The position numbers were made by a program, and so were the translations under genes. Below the pieces are notes generated by a model, which ran no database searches, was not told where the DNA came from, and saw nothing but the letters and a program-made list of their open reading frames with translations. DNA of 18,529 bases from Anaerolineales bacterium (GTDB taxonomy: Bacteria; Chloroflexota; Anaerolineae; Anaerolineales; Villigracilaceae), in contig JAFGKO010000110.1 in assembly GCA_016928525.1 (NCBI GenBank), forward strand, positions 1-18,529, in the 5' to 3' direction. Positions 1 through 7,811 of the stretch are shown piece after piece; position 1 is the stretch's first letter, and each line of letters begins with the position of its first letter.

Positions 1-285
1 CTCCACAGTACCGCCGCACACGCCTACATCGCCGCGCGCCGGGTCGGCCATGTTGTATTCCAATAATTGCGATTTGCCATCCATCAGGGCTTGCATGGCG
101 GCTTCGAAGACGCGATTCTCCAACTCCCCACCGCCGACCGTGCCGATAAAGCTGCCGTCTGCGTAGACCAGCATCTTGCTGGTGCTATGACGCGGCGTGG
201 AGCCCTGGCTGCGCACGACCGTGCACAGTGCAGCAGATTCATTTTTGGATTCAAGTTCAGCGAGAGCCTGGTAAATTGTTTTCAT
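1..285 (-). CDS. XdhC/CoxI family molybdoenzyme accessory protein, N-terminal part (runs off the window)
   Basis: The minus strand reads 95 codons from an ATG at 285-283 to the window edge without a stop. The sequence shows the XdhC_CoxI N-terminal pattern: VVRSQGSTPR near residue 25, then KMLVYADGSFIGTVGGGELE, and a DVGVCGGTVE block at the edge. Proteins of this family deliver and sulfurate the molybdenum cofactor of xanthine-dehydrogenase-type hydroxylases in the cytoplasm. The NAD-binding C-terminal half is outside the window. No clear Shine-Dalgarno precedes the start; a TAAAAT hexamer lies 9 bases upstream (295-300), which may be a -10 element giving a very short leader. The molybdenum hydroxylase at 7812-10841 is a possible client, but it is 7 kb away in another unit, so a partner beyond the left edge is just as likely. 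Family call is firm; function is by family. Confidence 0.88.
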   Translation of the reverse strand, partial: MKTIYQALAELESKNESAALCTVVRSQGSTPRHSTSKMLVYADGSFIGTVGGGELENRVFEAAMQALMDGKSQLLEYNMADPARGDVGVCGGTVE

Positions 286-323
286 GATTAATAGATTTTA
301 CTTGAATATCTGATGCTACGCAC

Positions 324-377
324 CGTCCCGAAGGTTTGGGCAGGATGCAAGCCTGAATTACAGGAGCCTTCGGGACG
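324..377. repeat. Long inverted-repeat element between xdhC-like and synthase genes
   Basis: Bases 324-334 (CGTCCCGAAGG) and 367-377 (CCTTCGGGACG) are perfect 11-bp inverted repeats. The 32-base interior has its own smaller inverted pairs: CCTG (352-355) with CAGG (361-364), and CAGG (341-344) with CCTG (352-355), so a branched structure is possible. Neither strand has a T-run after the outer stem, so it is not a standard intrinsic terminator. It lies in the 116-bp gap between two minus-strand genes (286-401). It may be a REP-like dispersed element or a structured RNA or processing site. The identity is unknown; only the structure is visible. Confidence 0.6.
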
Positions 378-401
378 TTCTGTGTAAGGTGAGTGAATAT
401 A

Positions 402-1367
402 TCAAACCACCAGCAAACGGGAATAGTAACTTCGCAGCCAATGATCGGACCAGCCCATGAGCGTAGTATTACGGATGATGCTCGCCACTTCCGCGCGCGT
501 GATCTTGGCTTCGTTTAAGATCACCTGGATGTTATCCCGGCTCAGGGCCAACGTCTTGATGGCAAAGAAGAGCGGCCATGTACAGGCCAATCGAATTCTG
601 TAATGGACTGGAGGAATGTTTGTTATATATTGCAAGCCGTGTAACAAGTGCGATTCTGCTTTATCGGCCAGGCGGGCAATCACTTGCAGCGCTACCCCAT
701 TATTTTCCTGGGCAAAGAGGCTATCCCGTGTTAACCCCAGCGGTTCGAAGAATGTACGCGGCACGAACACCCAGCCCCGTTCGTAATCCTTGCGCATCCC
801 GCGGATGATATTGACCGTTTGTAGCGCCAACCCGAATTGACGGGCGAGAGGGCGCAGTTGGGCTTTCCGTTCCCGGATGAGGGGAGAATACCAGCCGAAC
901 AAGTCGGTCAACATATACCCCACGCGCCCAGCCACCTCGTGCATATAGTCGTCCATTTCTTCTTCGGTGTCCACAAATGGGCCGTGTTCCTGCCAGCGAG
1001 CCATCCCCAACGAGGTTTGGTGCACGTGGTCGATAATCGTTTCTTGTAACGGTTCGGGGAGTTGATGAAGCGCTGCCAGCAATTGACCGGCGTGTTGCGC
1101 AACGTACACTTCAGGGTCGCTTTCATCGAGATGAGCGATTGCACCTGTCAAGGAAGCGATAGGTAGGTTACCCTGCAACACCTGAGCCCACATCTCGAGT
1201 AATTCGGCTTTACGACCCGCTTCCAACTCGGCATGATCTTCCAGACAATCTGACACACGAAACAGTAAATAAGCGATGGTGACAGCCTCGCGCAGAGCGG
1301 AAGGCAGCTGCTCAATCGAGATGGCAAAGGTTCGGCTTACGTTGCGCAAGGTTTCACGAAGTTGCAT
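402..1367 (-). CDS. Squalene/phytoene synthase family protein
   Basis: This 321-residue protein has the head-to-head prenyl synthase layout: an N-terminal SRTFAISIEQLP segment, a first Asp-rich motif SDCLED (D40, E43, D44), an EVAGRVGYMLTDLF helix (144-157, equivalent to the YCHYVAGxVG helix of squalene synthase) and a second motif region VNIIRGMRKDYERGW (185-199). Family members join two farnesyl or geranylgeranyl diphosphates, releasing diphosphate, to make squalene or phytoene. The helix and NIIR wording look closer to squalene synthase than to CrtB. The usual DxxxD of the second motif reads GMRKD, so its first Asp is Gly190. No C-terminal membrane anchor is seen. The start lies 14 bases after the stop of the pyrophosphatase gene, so they are probably co-transcribed; its Shine-Dalgarno is weak. 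Family is clear, product is not. Confidence 0.85.
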   Translation of the reverse strand: MQLRETLRNVSRTFAISIEQLPSALREAVTIAYLLFRVSDCLEDHAELEAGRKAELLEMWAQVLQGNLPIASLTGAIAHLDESDPEVYVAQHAGQLLAALHQLPEPLQETIIDHVHQTSLGMARWQEHGPFVDTEEEMDDYMHEVAGRVGYMLTDLFGWYSPLIRERKAQLRPLARQFGLALQTVNIIRGMRKDYERGWVFVPRTFFEPLGLTRDSLFAQENNGVALQVIARLADKAESHLLHGLQYITNIPPVHYRIRLACTWPLFFAIKTLALSRDNIQVILNEAKITRAEVASIIRNTTLMGWSDHWLRSYYSRLLVV

Positions 1368-1381
1368 GGCGGTAAATCCGA

Positions 1382-2728
1382 TTATCTCTCCAACAACCCT
1401 AACACCACCGGCAGCAACTGTTTCTTCCTCGATACCACGCCTTCGGCCAGGCGCGTGCCGTCGGGCTGGGCCGGGTAGGGCAGGTCGCCTAATTCGGGCG
1501 GCTCGTCGGTGATCAGCAGGCGGCTGGAGCCGCGTACCACATCGGTGACCATCAGCATGGCGAAGTCCAGTGCGCGCTTGTCGCGCAGCGCTTTCAGGGC
1601 AGTGTTGAGCGTATCAAGGTGTTCGGTCAGTTGCAGCAGGTCGGTGACTTCAGCCTGGGCGATGGCAAAACGGTAGTTGCCGGCTGCGTAGGCCTTCAGG
1701 TCGGTGTTGACCACTTCGTCAGGTTCGCGCGAGGAGAGCCCTGCGCCCGCATCCAGCACTTGCTGTCCGTATGACTGGATCGTCTCCCCGGCCAGCGGGC
1801 TACTCTTGACAAAGGCCCAGCGGCCAAGCCGGTCAGCGGCTTTTTTGTCCCGCTCGGTGGTGGTGGGGGAGGTCAGAACGAGCGTATCGGAGAGTAAGCC
1901 CGAAAGCAGCGCCCCGGCGACCTGCGGTGGCGCGGATAATCCCGCTTCCTCGATCTGCTCGGAGACCAGCGTGCTGGTGCTGCCGACAATGTCCACCTTG
2001 AAGCGGATAGGCGTGTGCGTGGACGGGTTTCCCAGGCGATGATGATCCAGGATTTCGAGCAGGTCGGCATCTTCCAGGTGGGCCAATGCCTGACGCGGTT
2101 CGTTATGGTCTACCAGTACGACCTTCAGGCGCGGCGGGTTGAGCACATCTCGCTGGCGGCAGACGCCCACATACAGCCCGTTCTCGTCCACCACCCAGAA
2201 ATCGTCGCCATCCTCGCGCAGGATGCGGTTGAGCGAATCGCGAATACGGCCGCTAATCTTGAATGCAGGCACTTCCGTGTTACACACGTCTTTGCAGGGC
2301 AACTCCAGGATTTCGGAGATGGAGGTTTCCTGGCGGCGCGGGTGCGGGCCGACCACCTGACTCAAATAAGAGAACAGGCTGGCTCCAGTCACCATGCCGA
2401 AAGGTGTGCCGTCTTCATTAATAACGGGAGCAATCCCCCAGGTGCGCGAGGCGATTGCCCAGGCATCTCGCAGAGGCGACTCCGGTGTGGCGGTATCCAG
2501 CCTGCGGGTCACGGCTTCGAAGCGCGGCGAAGCGTCGTTCAAAAGCAGCGGAGCATCCAAATCAAGTTTTTTGAGCACCCAGGCAGTTTGCGGATTGATC
2601 GCCCCGGCGCGCGCGGCCACCGCAGCCACGCCATCTCGTTCGCGCAGGCACCAGGCGTAGCCCAGCGCTGCGGCAATGGAATCGGTATCGGGGTTGACGT
2701 GCCCGATGACGTAAATTTGTTCATGCAT
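1382..2728 (-). CDS. ppaC: Manganese-dependent (family II) inorganic pyrophosphatase with CBS domains
   Basis: The protein has 448 residues. The DHH-type N-terminus begins GHVNPDTDS (His10, Asp14, Asp16 as metal ligands). Residues about 65-200 hold a pair of CBS domains inserted in the DHH domain. The catalytic core resumes with VDHNE (207-210), DHHR (228-231) and GLLSDT (278-282), and ends with the DHHA2 signature SRKKQ (433-437). The enzyme hydrolyses pyrophosphate to phosphate in the cytoplasm; in known CBS-PPases, adenine nucleotides bound to CBS domains tune activity. At 448 residues it fits the form with two CBS domains and no DRTGG insert. The ATG at 2728 is preceded by an extended -10 hexamer only 6 bases away and no Shine-Dalgarno, suggesting a leaderless mRNA. 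The downstream synthase makes pyrophosphate, so this enzyme could pull that reaction forward. Confidence 0.92.
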   Translation of the reverse strand: MHEQIYVIGHVNPDTDSIAAALGYAWCLRERDGVAAVAARAGAINPQTAWVLKKLDLDAPLLLNDASPRFEAVTRRLDTATPESPLRDAWAIASRTWGIAPVINEDGTPFGMVTGASLFSYLSQVVGPHPRRQETSISEILELPCKDVCNTEVPAFKISGRIRDSLNRILREDGDDFWVVDENGLYVGVCRQRDVLNPPRLKVVLVDHNEPRQALAHLEDADLLEILDHHRLGNPSTHTPIRFKVDIVGSTSTLVSEQIEEAGLSAPPQVAGALLSGLLSDTLVLTSPTTTERDKKAADRLGRWAFVKSSPLAGETIQSYGQQVLDAGAGLSSREPDEVVNTDLKAYAAGNYRFAIAQAEVTDLLQLTEHLDTLNTALKALRDKRALDFAMLMVTDVVRGSSRLLITDEPPELGDLPYPAQPDGTRLAEGVVSRKKQLLPVVLGLLER

Positions 2729-2734
2729 AGGAAT

Positions 2735-2743
2735 ATTGTATCA
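2735..2743 (-). promoter_or_regulatory. Extended -10 element (TGATACAAT) of the pyrophosphatase gene, probable leaderless start
   Basis: On the minus strand TGATACAAT matches an extended -10 (TGn then TACAAT), with only 6 bases before the ATG at 2728. A start about 7 bases after the hexamer would fall on the A of the ATG. No -35 hexamer and no Shine-Dalgarno are visible. Prediction from motif spacing only. Confidence 0.45.
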
Positions 2744-2793
2744 AAGACCGGATAGATTTGGCCCGTTCGAGCAAAAATTATGAGCATTGTCAC

Positions 2794-2823
2794 TTGACAT
2801 TATCCCGGCAATTCTTCTATCCT
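2794..2823 (+). promoter_or_regulatory. Sigma-70-like promoter for the binding protein / kinase / regulator genes
   Basis: TTGACA at 2794-2799 is a consensus -35; TATCCT at 2818-2823 is a plausible -10 after an 18-base spacer. Just downstream, GTAG (2833-2836) and CTAC (2842-2845) form a short inverted repeat that could be an operator. The predicted leader to the ATG at 2967 is about 135 bases, with no other gene in it. Confidence 0.5.
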
Positions 2824-2966
2824 TAGAATAACGTAGGTATGCTACATTGGGTGGGGAATGATGGTAAGAGAAAAACGGATTGTTGAGAAGGCTTAATCAA
2901 GGTATCATCTGGTCAGGATCATATGGATCACCTATCGCTATATCACGAAAAGTAAAGAAGGACTTT

Positions 2967-4400
2967 ATGAAAAAACGCGCTTTCCTGATATTGCTTGGCA
3001 GCCTGCTGATAATCATCGCGCCATATTGCGCGCCCGCACCCGCTGTGACTCAGTCGCCAACTGCTCCGCTGGCGGAGATCCCTGCAAATGGCGCGTCAGA
3101 TGTAGTAACCTTGACCCTATCCGATTGGCATCTGACCGAGCCTCACTGGGAAAAAGCTATCAAGGAAATGATGCTTATCTTTGAAAAGGAGAATCCCAAT
3201 ATCAGGGTGCAGTTAGTCCCAGTGCTTTACGCAGAAAAAGAAACCAAATACGTCACAGAAATCCAAGCTGGCGCCGGACCAGACTTGATGCATCTGCATG
3301 GCTTTTCAATCCGTTCATTTATTGAAAAGGGGTTTCTGTATGACATCACTCCATTTATTCAGCAGGAGGGGAAGACCGCTTGGGGTGGCGATTTTATAGA
3401 AACCTGGTACCCGCAGACGATTGAGCTGATGGTGTATCAAGATAAATATTATGGTCTTCCCAGTGATTTCATGTCAATGGTGTTGTTTTACAACAAGAAC
3501 TTGTTCCGGGAGGCAGGCCTGGATCCCGGCGAACCGCCCAGAACCTGGGATGAGTTCCTGGCAGATGCCAAGGCTTTGACACGCGACCGCAATAATGATG
3601 GCGTGGTGGACACATGGGGGTTTGGCACAGTTGGTGCAGTCGATCCTGGCTTCGAGCTTCGCTTTACGCCCATCCTCTTGAGCTATGGCGCAGAATACTT
3701 GACGCCGGATAACAAGTGTTCGGCGCTCAACAGTCCTGCAGCCAAAGAGGCTTTCAAATTTTTTGTGAGTCTGGTGACCGAGCACAAGGTCGTGCCACCC
3801 GGCGTGGCGAGCATGAATCCAGGCGACGTGCGCCAGCAAATGGCAGACGAGCAAATCGCCATGAAAATAGGCTCCGGCTGGACAGCGCCCATCTTCTCCG
3901 ATCTAAATCCCAGGCTTGATCCCGCCGAGACGCTTGCGACTGTGCCTATCCCCATCAAGGCAGGACAAAACATCCAGGAACCAACCACAGCCTGGATGAG
4001 CGCATGGGTGGTCAACAAGAATACCAGACATCCACAAGAGACCTGGCAACTCCTGAAGTTCATGACCAGTAAGGCCGCCGACGAAAAATGGTTCCTTGAC
4101 GCTCGTGTCCTTTCTGCCCGACGTGATGTCTCAGGTGGGCTTGAGGATAAAGGCGTCATGCCTTTTGGGCCGCTTATGGACGACCCATTCTCTCAGGTTA
4201 TTGCTGCTGAGTTGCCTCGCTCGAAATTTGTTCCCCAAACCAAAGAATGGCCGCAAATCATTGGCATCGTCAATCGGGCGGTGCAGAGTGGCTTTAGCGG
4301 CTCCAGGACAGCAGACCAGGCGCTACAGGAAGCTTACGACGAGATCAACACCCTCCTGAGTGTGTATCGGGCAGCAGACGAAACTTGTCCGCCTTATTAG
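2967..4400 (+). CDS. Extracellular solute-binding lipoprotein, family 1 (carbohydrate-type ABC binding protein)
   Basis: The chosen ATG at 2967 follows an AAGAAGGA ribosome site and starts a signal peptide (MKKR, then a hydrophobic core to about residue 19); the open frame extends upstream to a TTG at 2880, but that extension lacks support. Cys21 after APY is a weak lipobox. The 477-residue product has the family-1 layout: EKENPNIRVQLVPV, GAGPDLMHLHG, GLPSDFMSMVLFYNKNLFREAG, PRTWDEFLADAKALT, and an EF-hand-like Asp-rich loop DRNNDGVVD (207-215) that probably binds calcium, as in relatives. Such proteins capture sugars or other solutes outside the membrane for an ABC importer. No permease or ATPase is nearby. 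The next gene, 69 bases downstream, is a sensor kinase, so a role as ligand-capturing sensor partner is possible. The ligand is unknown. Confidence 0.88.
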   Translation: MKKRAFLILLGSLLIIIAPYCAPAPAVTQSPTAPLAEIPANGASDVVTLTLSDWHLTEPHWEKAIKEMMLIFEKENPNIRVQLVPVLYAEKETKYVTEIQAGAGPDLMHLHGFSIRSFIEKGFLYDITPFIQQEGKTAWGGDFIETWYPQTIELMVYQDKYYGLPSDFMSMVLFYNKNLFREAGLDPGEPPRTWDEFLADAKALTRDRNNDGVVDTWGFGTVGAVDPGFELRFTPILLSYGAEYLTPDNKCSALNSPAAKEAFKFFVSLVTEHKVVPPGVASMNPGDVRQQMADEQIAMKIGSGWTAPIFSDLNPRLDPAETLATVPIPIKAGQNIQEPTTAWMSAWVVNKNTRHPQETWQLLKFMTSKAADEKWFLDARVLSARRDVSGGLEDKGVMPFGPLMDDPFSQVIAAELPRSKFVPQTKEWPQIIGIVNRAVQSGFSGSRTADQALQEAYDEINTLLSVYRAADETCPPY

Positions 4401-4469
4401 TACGTTATTGCTTTAGGATTGCAAGACCAGCGTGTATTGCAATGCTAAAAATATGTTGAGGGACGAAAT

Positions 4470-7202
4470 ATGCACTTGTGGAGAAATAAACTATCATTTT
4501 TTCGCTCGATGCGCGGGGAGTTGCTCTTATATTTTTTACCGTTGTCATTAATCCCATTGATCGTGATCAGCCTCCTGGCCTATACTCAGGCTCGGAATGC
4601 GTTACAGCAAGCGGCTGGCGATAAACTTGAAGCCGTGCGCGCCATTAAGAAATATCAAATTGAGAGCTATTTGGCCGAACGAGAATCCGCTGTACAGGCA
4701 ACCGCGGACTTGGTCAACGTGCTACGCCAGCAAGCTTTTACCAAGCTCGAGACACTTCGCGATGACAGAAGCAGCGCTCTCACCCACCTCTTTGCTGATT
4801 GGCAGGACGATGCCAGAGTGATGTCTGCAAATCCCATAATAATAGATGGCATCGTAAAACTTTCAGCCGGGATCAACGAGTTGGGCGTGGATAAAGTGCG
4901 CACACTCTATTTAGACAAGCCAACCCTTGAAGACGCTGGAGATGGAAGCGTATACAGTAGCACGCATGCACTCCTACAGAGGACCCTGAAAGGTTATGAC
5001 GAGATTCATGGGTACGAGGATATTCTCCTCATCGATCCGGAAGGGGCAGTTGTATATACAGTCAGGAAAGGAAGGATATTCGGCGTCGACCTGGCCAATG
5101 ATATGGACAGCAGTTTGGCTGCGCTCTTTCATCAACTCAAGTCGGCGCAGCCAGGTCAAATTGCCGTTGCTGACATTTCCTTGCTTGATGGACAACCGGT
5201 CATGTTCTTGGGCGTGCCTGTCTACAAGGGTACAACCAATGTCGGCGCACTGGTTTATCAATTGCCGTTACATCAAATTGAAGAGATTTTGCAGGTTCCT
5301 GATAAGATGAAATTGTCTGGCGAGATTTATTTGGTCGGGCCGGACAGGCGCATGCGCTCTTCATCCCTTCTGGACCCAACCAACCGCTCGCTGATTGCTT
5401 CATTAAACGGTTCGGTCGATGAAAATGGCGTAGATACACCTGGAAGTCAAGCGGCGTTAGCTGGTTCATCCGGGGTTGATTTGCTTACAAATTATCATGG
5501 TTTCCATTCTGTCTGTGCATATGCGCCTTTGGATATACTGGGATTGAATTGGGCAATCATTGTTGAGGAGGGTATAGCCGAGGCGGTTGTGCCCCAAGTA
5601 GAGGGGACGGGCATGTACCTGCTAACTCAATATGCGCAACGGTATGGTTACCAAGATGTGCTCCTGATCGCACAAGATGGGTATGTGTTCCATACTGTCT
5701 TGCGCGAGCCAGATTACCAAACCAATCTACTGACCGGACCATACCGGGATACTCATCTGGGTAGTCTGGTAAAAAGGGTTATGGACACAGGCGAGATTGG
5801 TTTTGCAGACTTTCTGCCTTACTTGCCTTCTGGCAATGCGCCAGTTGCCTTTGTGGCCGCGCCGGTAATGTATGAGAACCAGCTGACGATGGTTGTGGCT
5901 CTTCAGTTGCCACCCGGTTGGACGGATGCGGTGATGCAGGAGCGTACAGGGATGGGCGAGACCGGTGAAACTATCCTGGTAGGCCCAGACATGCGAATGC
6001 GTTCCAATTCGTACCTGGACCCGGCCGGGCACTCGGTCGAGGCGTCCTTTGTCGGCACTGTCGAACAAAATGGCATGGATAACGATGCCGTACGGGCGGC
6101 TCTGGCCGGTAAAACAGGGGATGAAGTGCAGTTCGACACCGACTATCTTGGGCACCAGGTTATCATCACCTATGCGCCGGTTAAATTTGGTGATCTGAAT
6201 TGGGCATTGATCGCCAAGCAGGATGTGTCTGAAGCGTTCACCTTGGTGAATCAGTTAACAATCGTATTGCTGTTCATCATCAGCCTTGCGGCTACAGTCG
6301 TGATCTTTGTGACATTCTGGACTGCTAAGAGACTGACTGACCCTGTACTCAAGTTGGCCGAGGTTGCCGAGACTGTAGCGGCTGGTAATTTAGATGTAGA
6401 TGTACAGGTCGAAAAGAGGTACAGTGGTGAGTTGGGCATTCTGGCGAATGCATTCCGGAGTATGACAATTCAATTGCGAGATTTAATCAACAGCCTCGAA
6501 CAACGTGTTGTGGAGCGTACTGCCCAGTTGGAAGCAGCCAATAAAGAATTAGAAGCATTCTCTTACTCTATATCTCATGATTTACGAGCGCCGCTGCGGG
6601 CGATCGACGGTTTTTCTCGCATCTTGATTAAAGATCATGCACAAAAACTTCCAGACGAAGCGACCCGTTTGCTGGGGCTCGTTCGCAGCAATACGCAACA
6701 GATGGGACGGTTGATCGATGATTTGCTTTCATTCTCCAGGTTGAGCCGCCAGCCAGTCAACAGGCGGAAAGTCGAGACCGCTGATCTGGTCCGCCAGGTG
6801 TTGGAGACCCTGCAAAGTGACTTGGAAGGGCGTGGGGTGGAGGTTGAAATTGGAGAGTTACCTGCCTGTCAGGGAGACCCGACGCTGGTCAAACAAGTTT
6901 GGATGAACCTGTTATCAAACGCACTCAAGTTTACTCGTGAGCGAGAGTCGCCCCGGATCAAGATAGGTTGCAAGAACAAAAACGGGGAGCAAATATATTT
7001 TGTCAAGGACAATGGGGTAGGTTTCGACATGCAGTATGAAGATAAGTTATTTGGTGTGTTCCAGCGCTTACATCGCAGCGATAAGTTCGAGGGGACAGGT
7101 GTGGGGCTGGCGATTGTGCAGCGCATCATCCAGCGCCATGGCGGTCGAGTATGGGCCGAGGCCGAATTGAACGTTGGCGCCACGTTTTATTTTACATTTT
7201 AG
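4470..7202 (+). CDS. Membrane sensor histidine kinase with duplicated extracytoplasmic sensor
   Basis: This 910-residue kinase has membrane segments at about 17-37 and 593-617 flanking a very large outer region. That region holds two copies of one unit: 181-374 and 393-590. Matching blocks include GYEDILLIDPEG with GYQDVLLIAQDG, EIYLVGPDRRMRSSSLLDP with ETILVGPDMRMRSNSYLDP, and LGLNWAIIVEEGIAEA with FGDLNWALIAKQDVSEA; the fold is probably Cache-like. Inside the cell follow HAMP (about 615-670), a short coiled coil, HisKA with phospho-acceptor His703 in SYSISHDLRAPLR, and HATPase with N-box Asn817, DNGVGF (847-852) and GTGVGL (875-880). All catalytic boxes are intact. A GAGGGA ribosome site precedes the ATG. 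It probably phosphorylates the response regulator encoded next. The signal is unknown; the adjacent binding protein is a candidate partner. Confidence 0.93.
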   Translation: MHLWRNKLSFFRSMRGELLLYFLPLSLIPLIVISLLAYTQARNALQQAAGDKLEAVRAIKKYQIESYLAERESAVQATADLVNVLRQQAFTKLETLRDDRSSALTHLFADWQDDARVMSANPIIIDGIVKLSAGINELGVDKVRTLYLDKPTLEDAGDGSVYSSTHALLQRTLKGYDEIHGYEDILLIDPEGAVVYTVRKGRIFGVDLANDMDSSLAALFHQLKSAQPGQIAVADISLLDGQPVMFLGVPVYKGTTNVGALVYQLPLHQIEEILQVPDKMKLSGEIYLVGPDRRMRSSSLLDPTNRSLIASLNGSVDENGVDTPGSQAALAGSSGVDLLTNYHGFHSVCAYAPLDILGLNWAIIVEEGIAEAVVPQVEGTGMYLLTQYAQRYGYQDVLLIAQDGYVFHTVLREPDYQTNLLTGPYRDTHLGSLVKRVMDTGEIGFADFLPYLPSGNAPVAFVAAPVMYENQLTMVVALQLPPGWTDAVMQERTGMGETGETILVGPDMRMRSNSYLDPAGHSVEASFVGTVEQNGMDNDAVRAALAGKTGDEVQFDTDYLGHQVIITYAPVKFGDLNWALIAKQDVSEAFTLVNQLTIVLLFIISLAATVVIFVTFWTAKRLTDPVLKLAEVAETVAAGNLDVDVQVEKRYSGELGILANAFRSMTIQLRDLINSLEQRVVERTAQLEAANKELEAFSYSISHDLRAPLRAIDGFSRILIKDHAQKLPDEATRLLGLVRSNTQQMGRLIDDLLSFSRLSRQPVNRRKVETADLVRQVLETLQSDLEGRGVEVEIGELPACQGDPTLVKQVWMNLLSNALKFTRERESPRIKIGCKNKNGEQIYFVKDNGVGFDMQYEDKLFGVFQRLHRSDKFEGTGVGLAIVQRIIQRHGGRVWAEAELNVGATFYFTF

Positions 7203-7254
7203 ACTGTGACCACGATATGTGGGTAGCAGCCTAAAATCTGGGAAGAGGTGTCAT

Positions 7255-7719
7255 ATGTCAACGGATCCAATCGAAATTCTGCTCGTAGAGGACAATCCAA
7301 ATGATGAGGAATTAACCCTCTATGCTTTGAAGAAGAACAATATTACCAACCACATCCGGGTGGTACATGACGGGGCGGAGGCATTGGAGTATCTTTTTTG
7401 CACTGGCTCTTATGCACATTGCCAGATCAATGATCCGCCTAAAGTGGTTTTGCTTGATTTGAAATTACCCAAGGTGGATGGATTGGAGGTTCTGGAACGA
7501 ATTAAAGCTGATGCGCGTACGCACACCATCCCCGTGGTTGTGTTGACTTCATCGCAGGAGGAACGCGATATCGTTGAGAGTTACCAGTTGGGCGTCAATA
7601 GCTATATTGTCAAACCCGTAGATTTTGAACAATTCATTGAGGCTGTGCGCCAATTGGGTCTGTATTGGGTGCTGTTCAATAAAACGCCCTCGCATAAGAG
7701 TTTACCCGACAGTGGTTGA
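7255..7719 (+). CDS. Single-domain response regulator (Rcp1/CheY-like)
   Basis: The product is 154 residues and consists of one receiver domain without a DNA-binding output. Key residues are visible: acidic pair Glu12-Asp13 in LLVEDNPND, phospho-acceptor Asp68 in VVLLDLKLP, Thr98 in VVVLTSS, and Lys120 in IVKPVDF. The VEDNPND start and the longer alpha-4/alpha-5 region resemble Rcp1-type regulators that pair with phytochrome-like HisKA kinases, matching the kinase type just upstream. The ATG at 7255 is preceded by GGAAGAGGTG; a GTG at 7219 would only add an unsupported extension. It lies 52 bases after the kinase stop and is probably co-transcribed. With no output domain, it must act through protein contacts or a phosphorelay. 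A strong hairpin follows the gene. Confidence 0.93.
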   Translation: MSTDPIEILLVEDNPNDEELTLYALKKNNITNHIRVVHDGAEALEYLFCTGSYAHCQINDPPKVVLLDLKLPKVDGLEVLERIKADARTHTIPVVVLTSSQEERDIVESYQLGVNSYIVKPVDFEQFIEAVRQLGLYWVLFNKTPSHKSLPDSG

Positions 7720-7770
7720 AAATCGACTTCATCTGACGTAAATTCGTTTGTGCAAAGGGGTGTTTTATCT

Positions 7771-7807
7771 AAAGACCTAGCACTTTCATGAAAGCTGCTA
7801 GGTCTTT
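7771..7807. terminator. Hairpin terminator between convergent units
   Basis: AAAGACCTAGCA (7771-7782) pairs perfectly with TGCTAGGTCTTT (7796-7807), and the interior CTTTCATGAAAG is itself self-complementary. The plus side continues with a T-rich run (GTCTTTACTT), the minus side without a T-run. It lies between the response regulator stop and the hydroxylase stop (7812), so it could stop transcription from both sides, best on plus. Confidence 0.75.
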
Positions 7808-7811
7808 GTCT

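Noticed and set aside
324..377. T-box leader terminator, because of the CGTCCC...GGGACG stem
   Set aside because: No T-box sequence (GGTGGNACCGCG type), no specifier stem, no T-run, and no plus-strand gene downstream.
2015..2755. A 246-codon plus-strand open frame
   Set aside because: It lies antisense to the pyrophosphatase gene, whose motifs are unmistakable, and its translation has no family pattern; it is a codon-bias shadow.
2880..2966. An N-terminal extension of the solute-binding protein from a TTG start
   Set aside because: The ATG at 2967 has a well placed ribosome site and begins a proper signal peptide; the extension would bury it.
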